DNA of 64,000 nucleotides, taken from NCBI RefSeq assembly GCF_002959915.1, contig NZ_PPDE01000003.1, forward strand, positions 62,001-126,000, written 5' to 3'. Under the pieces are notes generated by a model. It saw only the letters and a program-made list of their open reading frames with translations. It did not search any database and was not told the origin of the DNA. Origin of the DNA: Veillonella atypica KON (GTDB lineage: Bacteria > Bacillota > Negativicutes > Veillonellales > Veillonellaceae). The translations under genes were made by a program, and so were the position numbers. This document shows, piece after piece, positions 26,175 to 35,311 of this stretch; positions within the stretch are counted from its first letter, which is position 1, and every line of letters starts with the position of its first letter.

Positions 26175-26969
26175 ATGGTCCGTATCGGTCAAACTGTACT
26201 TGGAGAAAAGGGTACAAAGATATGCGTGCCTATTGTGGGCACAACGGTAAAAGAAATTCTAGATGCTACTGCGGTGGCATGCAGTACACCTTGTGATGTG
26301 GTGGAGCTACGCATTGACTATTACGAACGAGCTCATTCCATTGATGCTATTATTGAACTATTGATGCTCATGAAACCTCAATTAAAAGGTCGTGGGCTGC
26401 TGTTTACGTGGCGCACGAAGGGTGAGGGGGGCGAGAAATCTATCTCCTCACAAGATTACTTTACAATGTTAGAACGCCTTATCCCAACGGGCTTGGTAGA
26501 TGCTATTGATATTGAGTTATTCTTTGATCAAGATAGAATGGTCAAAACCATAGAATTTGCCAAGGTTCATGGTGTAACAATCGTCATGAGCAATCATGAT
26601 TTTAATGGTACACCAAGTAGAGATGTTATTGTAAATCGACTCATTCAAATGAAAGGATTTTTAGCGGATGTGCCAAAGATAGCCGTTATGCCTCATACAA
26701 CAGGTGATGTATTAACACTTCTTGAAGCGACGTCTGAGGTGAAATCCTTATATCCATCTGACCCAATCATTACGATGGCCATGGGGCCATTGGGGGCTAT
26801 TACACGTGCTTCAGGAGCTTTATTTGGCAATGCTATGACCTTTGCTTCAGCGGGCAAAGCATCGGCACCAGGTCAAATTGATGTACATGAACTAAAACGT
26901 ATCTTAGATACTCTTGATGTAGATGGTGTATTTGATGAACAACAACATAAACGGGTAAAAGTGCATTAA
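26175..26969 (+). CDS. aroD: 3-dehydroquinate dehydratase, type I
   Basis: 264 residues. Type I (Schiff-base) enzyme: VVELRIDYYE (substrate-binding Glu/Arg), MSNHDFNGTP (catalytic His) and VPKIAVMPHTTGDVLTLLEAT (Schiff-base Lys). It converts 3-dehydroquinate to 3-dehydroshikimate in the cytoplasm, the one shikimate step missing from the aro operon at 28161-35158. ATG 26175 follows AAAGGAG; upstream in-frame starts have no site. It lies alone on the plus strand and ends in a terminator. Confidence 0.95.
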   Translation: MVRIGQTVLGEKGTKICVPIVGTTVKEILDATAVACSTPCDVVELRIDYYERAHSIDAIIELLMLMKPQLKGRGLLFTWRTKGEGGEKSISSQDYFTMLERLIPTGLVDAIDIELFFDQDRMVKTIEFAKVHGVTIVMSNHDFNGTPSRDVIVNRLIQMKGFLADVPKIAVMPHTTGDVLTLLEATSEVKSLYPSDPIITMAMGPLGAITRASGALFGNAMTFASAGKASAPGQIDVHELKRILDTLDVDGVFDEQQHKRVKVH

Positions 26970-26997
26970 AAAAGTCGGCTCTCGCCGACTTTTTTAT
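26968..26997. terminator. aroD terminator, also serves the toxin gene
   Basis: AAAAAAGTCGGC, loop TCTC, GCCGACTTTTTT: perfect stem with A and T runs. The minus-strand toxin stop lies within its 3' edge. Confidence 0.9.
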
Positions 26998-27284
26998 ATA
27001 TTCATACCTTGCGCTAATATTTTATTAATTATTACAGTTTTATTTCTTATAGAGTATAAGATAATATAATGTTTTGTGACCATTTTTCGTAAATTTTGCT
27101 TATTATACTTTCCGTGATATAAAGGGTATCTTTCTGGAAAAATATCAAGCGAGAATGCATTATCAATAATTTCTGACTGATGCTGAATAATAAGGTTTAA
27201 ATCTTCTGTTTTTTTCTTTAAAGATAATAGTATATTTTTTAGGTCTTTCTTAGCGATTTTAGACAGTAAAATCTTATGTATCAT
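26994..27284 (-). CDS. RelE/ParE-family toxin
   Basis: 96 residues, basic (MIHKILLSKIAKKDLKNILLSL at the start). The pattern of an N-terminal beta strand, two helices and then a sheet with FPERYPLY, LRKMVTKHYIILYSI and VIINKILAQGMNI fits the ParE/RelE ribonuclease-like fold. The ...HYIILYSI...V.I..ILHG-type end is the usual C-terminal block, with Gln-Gly in place of His-Gly. In such systems the protein either cleaves mRNA on ribosomes or poisons gyrase. Its start overlaps the antitoxin stop by 4 bases, the standard antitoxin-toxin coupling. Confidence 0.85.
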   Translation of the reverse strand: MIHKILLSKIAKKDLKNILLSLKKKTEDLNLIIQHQSEIIDNAFSLDIFPERYPLYHGKYNKQNLRKMVTKHYIILYSIRNKTVIINKILAQGMNI

Positions 27285-27898
27285 AAGAGAAGACCTTCTT
27301 TCTTTAATTCAGAAATAACATCTTCTAAAGGCGTTACATTACCTTGTTCTATATCTGCATATGACAATTCCAGTAGTTGATCGATTTCTTCGTCAGTAAG
27401 AAAGTCTGCATTCATGGAGTCACAAGCGATAGGTTTGTTTACTGACTTAGGAATTGCTTTTGAAAATTGTATTTGTTTAGAGATAAGTGTAATCAACAAT
27501 GATATAGTTAAACCCATTTCTTTCAAGATAGCTGTTGTTAGTGTTTTAATTTTAGGGTTTATACGGATATTGAGTATGCCTGTTTTATCAATTTTATCAA
27601 AGGATATTTCAACCTCGTTTGTGGTTGATGTTCCGTACGAGCTAGTAGTATCTGATGCCTTTAATGTGATTCGGGGTTGTTCGTAGGTGCCGTCATTGTT
27701 GAGTGTACTTGGCGTTGGTGTTTCATCTGTAGATGTTGTTGGTAATGCAATGGCGAAAGGAATGCGACGTTCTTTGATAATTTGACGAAATAGTGCGTCA
27801 AGCATGGAGGTGTAGGATAGGCCTTGTGCTTTTAATATGCTAGATACCTCTTGTTTTAGATCTTCGTTGATGCGGACTTGTAGGTTTACGGTTTTCAT
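27281..27898 (-). CDS. RelB/DinJ-type antitoxin with duplicated RHH domain
   Basis: 205 residues, twice the usual length. Residues 4-48 are a normal RelB/DinJ ribbon-helix-helix (NLQVRINEDLKQEVSSIL, GLSYTSMLDALFRQI, RRIPF). Residues 109-150 repeat the pattern (LNIRINPKIKTLTTAIL, GLTISLLITLISKQI, KAIP), about 14 identities in 42 aligned positions. A Ser/Thr-rich linker (about 54-100) joins them. The acidic C-terminal tail (about 165-205) looks like a toxin-neutralising segment. It should bind its own operator; ATGAC and GTCAT half-sites at 27927-27931 and 27944-27948 are a candidate. The start has GGAGAG upstream. Confidence 0.8.
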   Translation of the reverse strand: MKTVNLQVRINEDLKQEVSSILKAQGLSYTSMLDALFRQIIKERRIPFAIALPTTSTDETPTPSTLNNDGTYEQPRITLKASDTTSSYGTSTTNEVEISFDKIDKTGILNIRINPKIKTLTTAILKEMGLTISLLITLISKQIQFSKAIPKSVNKPIACDSMNADFLTDEEIDQLLELSYADIEQGNVTPLEDVISELKKEGLLL

Positions 27899-28056
27899 AG
27901 TATCTCTCCTAATATTCTTTTGGATTATGACTATAACACTTTGGTCATGTTGTTGATTTTATATTAAAAGTATTTAAGTTACTCAACTCTATTTGTAATT
28001 ACATTGTAATTGCAAGCGTGAATTTTTACAAATACATATAAAACATAGCGAATATA

Positions 28057-28094
28057 AAAAAGCAGTAGTTATCTTAGGGATAACTACTGCTTTT
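28057..28094. terminator. Terminator of the aromatic operon
   Basis: AAAAGCAGTAGTTATC (28057-28072) pairs perfectly with GATAACTACTGCTTTT (28079-28094), loop 6. It lies 67 bases past the aroE-aroK stop on the minus strand. Confidence 0.88.
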
Positions 28095-28160
28095 AGTACT
28101 ATATCTATGAAGTTAAGATATGAGTTTTAGTTTTATCTAGAAATACAGATGAATAATTTT

Positions 28161-29396
28161 TTAGAGTAAATTAGTTTCGAAGTCTTCTAGAATAGCCGCT
28201 ACTGTTTCTGGTGCATTGCGATGGTGTTCCACGATGGATTGTGCAAAGCTTTCATACATTGGTGTACGAATTTCTTCGAGTTCGCGTAAGCGTTCGATAC
28301 CACCACTAGAGAGAACCCGACCGGATGTAGATAAATTTTCTATAGGTTGGGTTAATTGGTAGATACGACCATTTTGGCGTAAGTGTGCGTAGTTTTTAGG
28401 CACTGTTACACAGCCGCCACCAGTGGAGATAACAAGACCTGTTTGAGTGCCCAGTTTCGCAATCATTTCCGCTTCTTTTTCACGGAATGCTGGTTCCCCT
28501 TGTTCTGTAATGTATGTGGAAATGTCTCCAATTTCTTTTTCTAACTCATGATCCACGTCAATGCAGGTACGGCCCATTTCTTCACCGAGCGCTTTACCGA
28601 CTGTAGTTTTTCCTACACCAGGCATGCCGATGAGGATAATGTTTTCCTTTTCACGGCGCATATCGCGCAAGATTTGTTCAATTTCCTTTGTACCAAAGCT
28701 TTCACCGTGGAAATGATTAGCCGCCTCAACACCTTGAGCCACAAGGAATGGCAAGCCATCACAATGAGGAATTTCCATCATTTCTGCTTGTAACAGCAAA
28801 ATTGTACGGCGTGGATTATAGATGAGGTCTACAACGCCTTCCAATTTGGAAAATTGTGTAATATCGATGAGATTAGCTGGATTATGAGGATACATCCCGA
28901 TAGGTGTGCAGTTAATAATAATCTGTGCTGTTTCATAGTAATTAGGAGTATCACCATAGAATGGTGCGGTCTTACGAGAGAGATGAACTATGTTCTTAGC
29001 TCCTAAGTCTTCAAGAGCTACGTGAACGGTAGCGGAGGATGCGCCATCGCCAAGAATGATACATTCCTTGCCAGCTACATCGATGCCTGCATGTTGTAGG
29101 GTAAATACGAAACCATCATAGTCTGTATTATAACCGTGCCATTTGCCATCCTTGCGAACCATCGTATTTACACAGCCAATGCGTTCTGCCCGTGGATCTA
29201 CAACATCACAAGCTTCAAGGGCATTTACCTTGTAAGGGATAGTGATATTGATACCTTGCAATTCTGGATCTGCGAAGAACTCTTGCAATTGGCTCGGTTC
29301 GCGTTCAAATAATTCATAATTTGTATTTCCTAATGCACTGTGAATGCGAGGGGAGAAGCTATGGCCCAACGTACGGCCAAGTAAACCAAATTTCAT
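28161..29396 (-). CDS. Shikimate dehydrogenase - shikimate kinase fusion
   Basis: 411 residues joining two consecutive-pathway enzymes, AroE and AroK. Residues 1-245 are shikimate dehydrogenase: GLLGRTLGHSFSPRIH (shikimate-binding SxS), INITIPYKVNAL (catalytic Lys), GYNTDYDGF and NADP-site region LGDGASSATVHVALEDLGA. Residues 251-411 are shikimate kinase: P-loop IGMPGVGKTTVG, DVDHELEKEIG and ISTGGGCV. The product is shikimate 3-phosphate, the AroA substrate. ATG 29396 is preferred because AGGAGG precedes it. It is the last gene of the operon. In the NADP loop the usual GAGG is GDGA. Confidence 0.95.
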   Translation of the reverse strand: MKFGLLGRTLGHSFSPRIHSALGNTNYELFEREPSQLQEFFADPELQGINITIPYKVNALEACDVVDPRAERIGCVNTMVRKDGKWHGYNTDYDGFVFTLQHAGIDVAGKECIILGDGASSATVHVALEDLGAKNIVHLSRKTAPFYGDTPNYYETAQIIINCTPIGMYPHNPANLIDITQFSKLEGVVDLIYNPRRTILLLQAEMMEIPHCDGLPFLVAQGVEAANHFHGESFGTKEIEQILRDMRREKENIILIGMPGVGKTTVGKALGEEMGRTCIDVDHELEKEIGDISTYITEQGEPAFREKEAEMIAKLGTQTGLVISTGGGCVTVPKNYAHLRQNGRIYQLTQPIENLSTSGRVLSSGGIERLRELEEIRTPMYESFAQSIVEHHRNAPETVAAILEDFETNLL

Positions 29397-29519
29397 AGGA
29401 CCTCCTAGGTCAATATACATAGAATGGCTAATAGGCTGGTACCTATTAGCCATTGAAGTTTTATAACTATATGTATTGTACTATATATGTTCTTATAGGG
29501 ACTAGTACATATAAGTATA

Positions 29520-30659
29520 TTAGTTTTCAGGGTAATTGCCGAGTAAGCGGAACTTATCTTGTGATGTGTGTAGCTCTGCTAGAACGGATAATACCTTAGG
29601 ATCTGCTAGAGATGCCTCTAAGTCGAGGTAGAACAAGAACTCAAAGTTATGGCCTACAATCGGGCGAGACTCGAGTTTTGTAAGGTTGACACCGATGTTT
29701 GCAAACTTGGTAAGTAATGTACCAAGGCCACCTGGAGCATGGCTTGCTGTAGTTACTACGGAGATTTTATTAGCCCCTGGGTATACATGGAAGTCCTTGC
29801 TGATGCAGATAAAGCGCGTATAGTTGTTATCGCTATTTTGGATATTGCGCATTAATGGAGATAAATTATATAAGTCGGCACATTGAGGAGCTGCAATAGC
29901 TGCCACACCTGGGTCGTCACTAGCCGCTACGAGCTGGGCTGCACGAGCCGTGTTATCGAAGGAGCGCAATTCTACGCCTTCTAATTTTTCTAGGAAGTGA
30001 CTGCATTGGCCCAACGCTTGAGGGTGGGAGATGATAGTGTGAATATCTTCTAGTTTTGTGCCTTTTTTCACGAGTAAATCGTGAGAAATCCAAAGGCGCG
30101 TACCGCGCACGATATAGCATTTACGCTCTTCTAATAGGTCGTATACTTCTTTTACAGAGCCATTGGAGCTATTTTCGATAGGCAATACACCAAATTGACA
30201 TTCACCGGATTCTACCGCATCAAATACAGCACGGAATCCTGTTACATAGTGAATTTGGCTGAGTGGTAATAATTTATCGCACGCCACTTGCGCATTACTA
30301 CCGAAGACGCCAGCACAAGCTACGCTACCACGTTGTGGAGGTAATGTAGGGGACTGCTCAATAGCCTTTTTCATTTTAACAGTGAACTCATTATCTTGGA
30401 ACAATTGTTCAGACTGATAGGTCCGGCTCAAGCTGAATAAGGCTTCAAAGAAACGGCGTGCGTATAGGTCGAGGTCTGGGCCTGCATCTCGAGTTACTTT
30501 ATCGAGGATATCTCGTTCCCGTTTGGCATCGTAAATAGCCTTGTTCATTTCTTTTTTGGCTGCCGCGACATCCTTGGAGAGTTCCATGCGCTCTTTGAAG
30601 AGGGCGAGCATTTGGTCGTTTATATCGTTAATTTTAACGCGTACTTCATCTAAGTTCAT
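29520..30659 (-). CDS. pheA: Bifunctional chorismate mutase/prephenate dehydratase
   Basis: 379 residues with three domains. An AroQ chorismate mutase helix bundle covers 1-about 85 (VRVKINDINDQMLALFKERMELSKDVAAAKK). Prephenate dehydratase covers about 105-290 (VACAGVFGSNAQVACDKLL, FGVLPIENSSNGSVKEVYDLL, ISHPQALGQCSHFLE, NYTRFICIS). The ACT regulatory domain covers about 295-379 with the ESRP motif for phenylalanine binding. It turns chorismate into phenylpyruvate and is usually inhibited by phenylalanine. ATG 30659 is chosen because AGGAG lies 9 bases upstream; a TTG two codons before is too close to that site. It overlaps the aroC end by 14 bases. Confidence 0.95.
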   Translation of the reverse strand: MNLDEVRVKINDINDQMLALFKERMELSKDVAAAKKEMNKAIYDAKRERDILDKVTRDAGPDLDLYARRFFEALFSLSRTYQSEQLFQDNEFTVKMKKAIEQSPTLPPQRGSVACAGVFGSNAQVACDKLLPLSQIHYVTGFRAVFDAVESGECQFGVLPIENSSNGSVKEVYDLLEERKCYIVRGTRLWISHDLLVKKGTKLEDIHTIISHPQALGQCSHFLEKLEGVELRSFDNTARAAQLVAASDDPGVAAIAAPQCADLYNLSPLMRNIQNSDNNYTRFICISKDFHVYPGANKISVVTTASHAPGGLGTLLTKFANIGVNLTKLESRPIVGHNFEFLFYLDLEASLADPKVLSVLAELHTSQDKFRLLGNYPEN

Positions 30660-31740
30660 GGTCAATATCTCCTAAGAAATCAAGAATAACAAGGGCCGTA
30701 ACAGCTTCGATTACAGGTACTGCACGAAGCGCTACACATGGGTCGTGACGACCTTGGATTGTGAGCAATGTGTCCTCTTTTTGTGAAAGTGACACAGAAT
30801 GTTGTTCTTTATAAATGGATGGTGTTGGTTTGATGCCCACTTGCATAACGAGGGGCAAGCCGTTAGTTATACCACCTTGAATACCACCGCTATTATTAGT
30901 TGTGGTTGTAATCTTGTCGCCGTCCATGGTGAAAGCATCATTCACTTCGGAACCCAGTTGTGCACACATATCGAAGCCACCGCCAAAGGATACGCCTTTA
31001 ATGGCGGGCACCCCAAAGATTACGCGAGCTAAGCGGTTTTCGATACCGTCAAAGTTTGGGTTGCCAAGGCCAATTGGTAGACCTGTAGCAATGACTTCAA
31101 CTATACCACCTGTAGAGTCCCCATCTTTTTTGAGGTCCATAACAAGGGTTTCTACTTCGTTACGTTTTTGTGGATCAACCATAGCAATTGGTTCTGTAGC
31201 GATGCTAGCTAATGCTTTCATATCTGGATGGACCATGTTGATATGAGCATCTTGGATGGTTCCCACTTGTTTTAAATGGCCGTGGATTTCAATGCCTTTT
31301 TCACGTAATAGTTGTAGAGCGATGCCACCAGCTACGCAAAGCGGAGCTGTAAGGCGCGCTGAAAAATGGCCGCCACCGCGCATATCTACCTTATCACCGT
31401 AGCGTATACGAGCTGTAAAATCTGCATGAGATGGGCGAGGGATATCGCGTAAGTTGTTATAATCGCTAGAGTGTTGAGATGTGTTGCGGATCATAAATGC
31501 CAATGGGGAACCACTGAGCATGCCGTCCACCAAACCTGCTAAAAATTCAGGTGTATCGGCTTCCTTACGCTGTGTTGTTAATTGATTTTGTCCTGGCGCA
31601 CGGCGCTTTAAAAAGGCTTTTAACTCATCGATATCGATGGTATGTCCACAAGGTAGACCTTCAACAATACCGCCGATAGCGTATCCATGAGAGGCGCCAA
31701 AGGTAGATACTTGTATAGTTTTACCGAAATTAGATGCCAT
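30646..31740 (-). CDS. aroC: Chorismate synthase
   Basis: 364 residues. Signatures are FGASHGYAIGGIVEGLPCG, RRAPGQNQLTTQRKEAD, PRPSHADFTARIRYG, RGGGHFSARLTAPLCVAGGIA and GGIQGGITNGLPLV. It makes chorismate from EPSP using reduced FMN as cofactor. ATG 31740 is favoured by AGGAGG 8 bases upstream; the possible GTG 9 bases earlier is inside that site. It overlaps aroA by 11 bases, implying coupling. Confidence 0.97.
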   Translation of the reverse strand: MASNFGKTIQVSTFGASHGYAIGGIVEGLPCGHTIDIDELKAFLKRRAPGQNQLTTQRKEADTPEFLAGLVDGMLSGSPLAFMIRNTSQHSSDYNNLRDIPRPSHADFTARIRYGDKVDMRGGGHFSARLTAPLCVAGGIALQLLREKGIEIHGHLKQVGTIQDAHINMVHPDMKALASIATEPIAMVDPQKRNEVETLVMDLKKDGDSTGGIVEVIATGLPIGLGNPNFDGIENRLARVIFGVPAIKGVSFGGGFDMCAQLGSEVNDAFTMDGDKITTTTNNSGGIQGGITNGLPLVMQVGIKPTPSIYKEQHSVSLSQKEDTLLTIQGRHDPCVALRAVPVIEAVTALVILDFLGDIDHELR

Positions 31741-32998
31741 GAGCATCACCTCCTAATAAGTTCCAGTCCTCGAAGAAATCTGGATAGGATTTTGTGATAG
31801 CTTCGCTATCTTTTAAGGTAACAGGATTTTCACTGATGAGGGCCATCAATGTGCCGGCCATAACGAGGCGATGGTCATTTACGCAATCACCTTGACCGCC
31901 TTTAAGTATACCATTACCGATGATATATAGGTCATCGCCTTCTTCACGCACTGTACCGCCTAAGTCTCTTACGAGATTAGCAACAGCTATGAGACGATCG
32001 GATTCTTTTAAGCGTAGGCGAGCACCCTTAATAAAGGAGCTTTCACCAGAAATAGAGCAAGCAAGGGCGGCCATAACAGGCAACATATCCGGCATTTGCT
32101 CAAGGTCTGCATGGATTGGCTTGGAAGCACGACCTGTGACCGTTATATTCATGCCATCCCATACAACATCACAACCAGCATCAATCATAACCTGCATGAT
32201 GCGGCGGTCAGCTTGTACAGAATTTTTGTTCATGCCTGTAATCGTAATTGGTTTGCCCGTCATACCGGCTGCCACCATCCAAATTGCTGCATTAGACCAG
32301 TCACCTTCGATTTGGTAATTATCACGGCCGATAAAGGACGCACCAAATGGGACTGTGAAAGCCTCGTTGATGTTTGTATCAGGTAACGTATGCTCTACCT
32401 CCACGCCAAAATCACGCATGGTTTCTGTCGTTAATGTTACATAATCACTAGATTGTAGTGGGGTAGTAGCCGTGATAGTAGATAGGCCGATTTGAGGGGC
32501 TGCCAACAATAATCCAGAGAAGAATTGGCTGCTTACATCACCTACCATGGAGAAATTACCGCCTTGGAGACGACCTGTCATAGTAAATGGCGGTTTATCT
32601 TGGGAGAATGTTACGCCATGCGCTTTCATTTCACTGAGCATAGGTTCGAGAGGGCGATCTGGTAAACGACCTTTGGCATCTACGTTTACATCGTTACAGA
32701 TGGATGCAGCTACAGGTAATAAGAGACGTAATGTAGTGCCTGATTCGTGAGGTACTACATTGCCTTTTGCTGGGACAGGACCTGGTGTAACAGTGACAAC
32801 TTTATTTTCATATACTACGTGAGCACCTAAGCCTCGCAAGGAGTCCATAGTAGCATCGATGTCTTTAGAGGTACGGCTTAGTAGTATAGTAGATGGAGAG
32901 TTAGCAAGGGCAGCACAAATTAATGCGCGATGTGCATGTGCCTTTGCTGGGATGGACGCAATCGTTCCTGTAGGAATGGCGTTCGTTACGGAATGCAT
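31730..32998 (-). CDS. aroA: 3-phosphoshikimate 1-carboxyvinyltransferase (EPSP synthase)
   Basis: 422 residues. Family blocks are IPAKAHAHRALICAALA (shikimate/PEP-binding Lys), ESGTTLRLLLPVA, GDVSSQFFSGLLLAAP, GDWSNAAIWMVAAGM and RLRLKESDRLIAVANLV. It joins PEP and shikimate 3-phosphate. The PEP-loop reads SGTT rather than the NAGTA/T of class I enzymes, so glyphosate response cannot be assumed from E. coli. Ribosome site AAAGGAG before ATG 32998. Follows aroB by 19 bases. Confidence 0.96.
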   Translation of the reverse strand: MHSVTNAIPTGTIASIPAKAHAHRALICAALANSPSTILLSRTSKDIDATMDSLRGLGAHVVYENKVVTVTPGPVPAKGNVVPHESGTTLRLLLPVAASICNDVNVDAKGRLPDRPLEPMLSEMKAHGVTFSQDKPPFTMTGRLQGGNFSMVGDVSSQFFSGLLLAAPQIGLSTITATTPLQSSDYVTLTTETMRDFGVEVEHTLPDTNINEAFTVPFGASFIGRDNYQIEGDWSNAAIWMVAAGMTGKPITITGMNKNSVQADRRIMQVMIDAGCDVVWDGMNITVTGRASKPIHADLEQMPDMLPVMAALACSISGESSFIKGARLRLKESDRLIAVANLVRDLGGTVREEGDDLYIIGNGILKGGQGDCVNDHRLVMAGTLMALISENPVTLKDSEAITKSYPDFFEDWNLLGGDAHGI

Positions 32999-33017
32999 AG
33001 AAATCTCCTTTTACGTC

Positions 33018-34070
33018 TTAGTCTAAATAGGTGGCAAGTTCTTCGTGGGTAACAACCTTAAGTTCGCTATGGCCATAGCTTGTTGGTACTATAATTTTAA
33101 TAGTGGCGCCTTCGCTTTTCTTATCGTGCTTAGCAGCTGCTAGGATTTCTTCCTTTGTTACAGTCGTTGTAGTTGGTAAATGATGGGCTTCGATGAGGGA
33201 TTTTAACTTATCTAGAGCCTCAATATCTAGTTCTCCATGTTTTACCGCACCCTGTGCCATGAGTACCATTCCAATAGCAACCGCATAACCATGATGAACC
33301 TCAAAGTGACTCGCTTTTTCGATGCCGTGACCAAAGGTGTGGCCTAGGTTTAAGAGGGCGCGAACACCAGATTCGCGTTCGTCTTGCTCTACGATATCCG
33401 CCTTTGCTTGTACGCATCGCGCAATGACAGCACTAACGCTATCGCGGTGTGTTATCAAGGGCTTATTTTCTAGCTGAGTTAATAAACCTGGTACATCAAG
33501 GAAACCATATTTGATGATTTCGCCGCACCCATTTTTCCATTCCATGTCTGGCAATGTATTAAGCGTTTCCGGATCACAGAGGACAAGAATGGGTTGTTTG
33601 AAAGCACCCCACAGGTTTTTACCTGCTTCAAGATTGACAGCTGTTTTACCGCCTACAGAGGAGTCTACCGCCGCTAATAGGGAGGTAGGTACCTGTACAT
33701 AGTCAATGCCACGCAAATAGGTAGCCGCTGCAAAGCCTGCCATATCGCCTACAACACCACCGCCAAGCGCGATGAGAAGGTCCTTGCGTGTTAACGATTG
33801 AGTTGCCATATATTCCACTAAATCGATGAGTTGGTGGGCATTTTTAGAGCTTTCACCAGCAGGGAATACATAATCACAAACAGTATAACCCGCATGCTCC
33901 ATATTAGCTTTCACAGAACTCAAATAGTGCGGTGCTACATTGCTGTCGCTGACGATGATAACACGACAATTTGGTTTTAATGGTTTTATATAATCGCTGA
34001 TGCGTTGTAAAGCACCGTTTTCGATGACGACGTCATACGGCGTGGATGCGTTAATATGGATGCGAGTCAT
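33018..34070 (-). CDS. aroB: 3-dehydroquinate synthase
   Basis: 350 residues. NAD-binding GGGVVGDMAGFAAATYLRGIDYVQVPTSLLA, then SSVGGKTAVN, the catalytic/zinc region LNLGHTFGHGIEKA and HHGYAVAIGMV. It is a Zn- and NAD-dependent enzyme that cyclises DAHP to 3-dehydroquinate. Ribosome site AAAGGAAT upstream of ATG 34070. 74 bases separate it from aroF, within the operon. A hairpin of ACTAGCTTATT-type arms in the gap (34092-34128) lacks a T run on the transcribed side long enough to be a sure terminator. Confidence 0.96.
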   Translation of the reverse strand: MTRIHINASTPYDVVIENGALQRISDYIKPLKPNCRVIIVSDSNVAPHYLSSVKANMEHAGYTVCDYVFPAGESSKNAHQLIDLVEYMATQSLTRKDLLIALGGGVVGDMAGFAAATYLRGIDYVQVPTSLLAAVDSSVGGKTAVNLEAGKNLWGAFKQPILVLCDPETLNTLPDMEWKNGCGEIIKYGFLDVPGLLTQLENKPLITHRDSVSAVIARCVQAKADIVEQDERESGVRALLNLGHTFGHGIEKASHFEVHHGYAVAIGMVLMAQGAVKHGELDIEALDKLKSLIEAHHLPTTTTVTKEEILAAAKHDKKSEGATIKIIVPTSYGHSELKVVTHEELATYLD

Positions 34071-34144
34071 AATAATTCCTTTCTTAAAAGAATAAGCTAG
34101 TATCTATTATAACGGATACTAGCTTATTTGTGTGATATTTAAGA

Positions 34145-35158
34145 TTATTTAGTGCATTCTACTAATGCTTTACGCAATGCGAATACTTCTTTCATAAGGC
34201 TAGTGAATTGATCTGGGCGTAATGCTTGAGGGCCATCGCATAATGCTTTGGATGGATCATTGTGAACTTCGATCATAAGGCCATCTGCACCGCCCCCTAC
34301 GGATGCAAGGGAAAGTGGGCGAACCATACGGCTCATGCCTGCAGCATGGCTAGGATCCATGATGATTGGCAAGTGAGATAGTTCGTGCATCATAGGGATT
34401 GCTGTTACATCTAATGTATTACGTGTTTTAGGTTCGAATGTACGAATACCACGTTCGCATAATACGATTTGATCATTGCCTTCGGACATGATGTATTCAG
34501 CAGCCATCAACCATTCTTCGTATGTAGCGGATAGACCACGTTTCAACAATACAGGTTTTTTCAATTTGCCCACTTCTTTTAAAAGTGTGAAGTTTTGCAT
34601 GTTACGAGCACCGATTTGAAGCATATCTACATTGTCGAAGTATTGTAATTGGGAAACATCCATAACTTCGGATACGATAGGAAGACCAGTTTCTTTTTTT
34701 GCTAATTCTAAAAGTTTTAAACCTTCAGGGCCCATACCTTGGAAGGAGTATGGGGATGTACGAGGTTTGAAAGCGCCACCACGAAGGATTGTAGCACCTG
34801 CATCTTTACATGCTTGGCAAGATGCGAGAACTTGTTCTGGTGTTTCCACGGAGCAAGGACCAGCCATTACAGCGAAGTGACCGCCACCGATAAGTGCACC
34901 GCCTACATTGATAACGGAATCTTCTGGGTGGAATTTACGGTTTGCTTTTTTGAAAGGTTCTTGAATACGTGTTACTTTATCTACGAAATCAAGGGATTCA
35001 ATTTGACGGGAATCAAGGGATGCTGTATCGCCGATAAGACCTAAGATATTATAGTGGGCCCCTTCTACTGGATGGATAACAAGACCTTTCGCTTCTAATT
35101 CATTGCGTAATTTTGTTACCTCTGCTTCTGTAGCTGTTGTTTTTAACGTGATAATCAT
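34145..35158 (-). CDS. aroF: DAHP synthase, class I beta with N-terminal regulatory domain
   Basis: 337 residues. The first about 70 form a ferredoxin-like regulatory domain (MIITLKTTATEAEVTKLRNELE...VIHPVEGAHYNILGLIGD), as in the Thermotoga-type enzyme. The catalytic barrel has MAGPCSVETPEQ (metal Cys), RGGAFKPRTSPYSFQG, LLKRGLSATYEEWL, CERGIRTFE and MDPSHAAG. It condenses PEP and erythrose 4-phosphate, the entry step of the pathway. The regulatory domain suggests allosteric feedback by an aromatic amino acid. First structural gene of the operon, behind the attenuator. Confidence 0.95.
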   Translation of the reverse strand: MIITLKTTATEAEVTKLRNELEAKGLVIHPVEGAHYNILGLIGDTASLDSRQIESLDFVDKVTRIQEPFKKANRKFHPEDSVINVGGALIGGGHFAVMAGPCSVETPEQVLASCQACKDAGATILRGGAFKPRTSPYSFQGMGPEGLKLLELAKKETGLPIVSEVMDVSQLQYFDNVDMLQIGARNMQNFTLLKEVGKLKKPVLLKRGLSATYEEWLMAAEYIMSEGNDQIVLCERGIRTFEPKTRNTLDVTAIPMMHELSHLPIIMDPSHAAGMSRMVRPLSLASVGGGADGLMIEVHNDPSKALCDGPQALRPDQFTSLMKEVFALRKALVECTK

Positions 35159-35214
35159 AATAAGTCCTCCTCAAATAACAATGCGAATAGTGGGGCCAAC
35201 CATACGGGATAGCA

Positions 35215-35257
35215 AATAAAAAAGGGCTACCCGTATTCTAATACGGGTAACCCTTTT
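35215..35257 (-). terminator. Attenuator hairpin of the aromatic operon
   Basis: On the minus strand ACCCGTATT pairs with AATACGGGT (plus positions 35240-35248 and 35229-35237), extended by GGGTT/AGCCC, then a run of about six T. It stands between the leader peptide and aroF. The 5' arm can alternatively pair, over 9 bases (TTACCCGTA with TACGGGTAA), with the end of the leader peptide coding region at 35312-35320. That gives a mutually exclusive antiterminator. Confidence 0.85.
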
Positions 35258-35311
35258 ACTATTCTAAGCAACGATTGATGATTTCTAAATTAGCGTAGCT
35301 CAAATAGTTCC

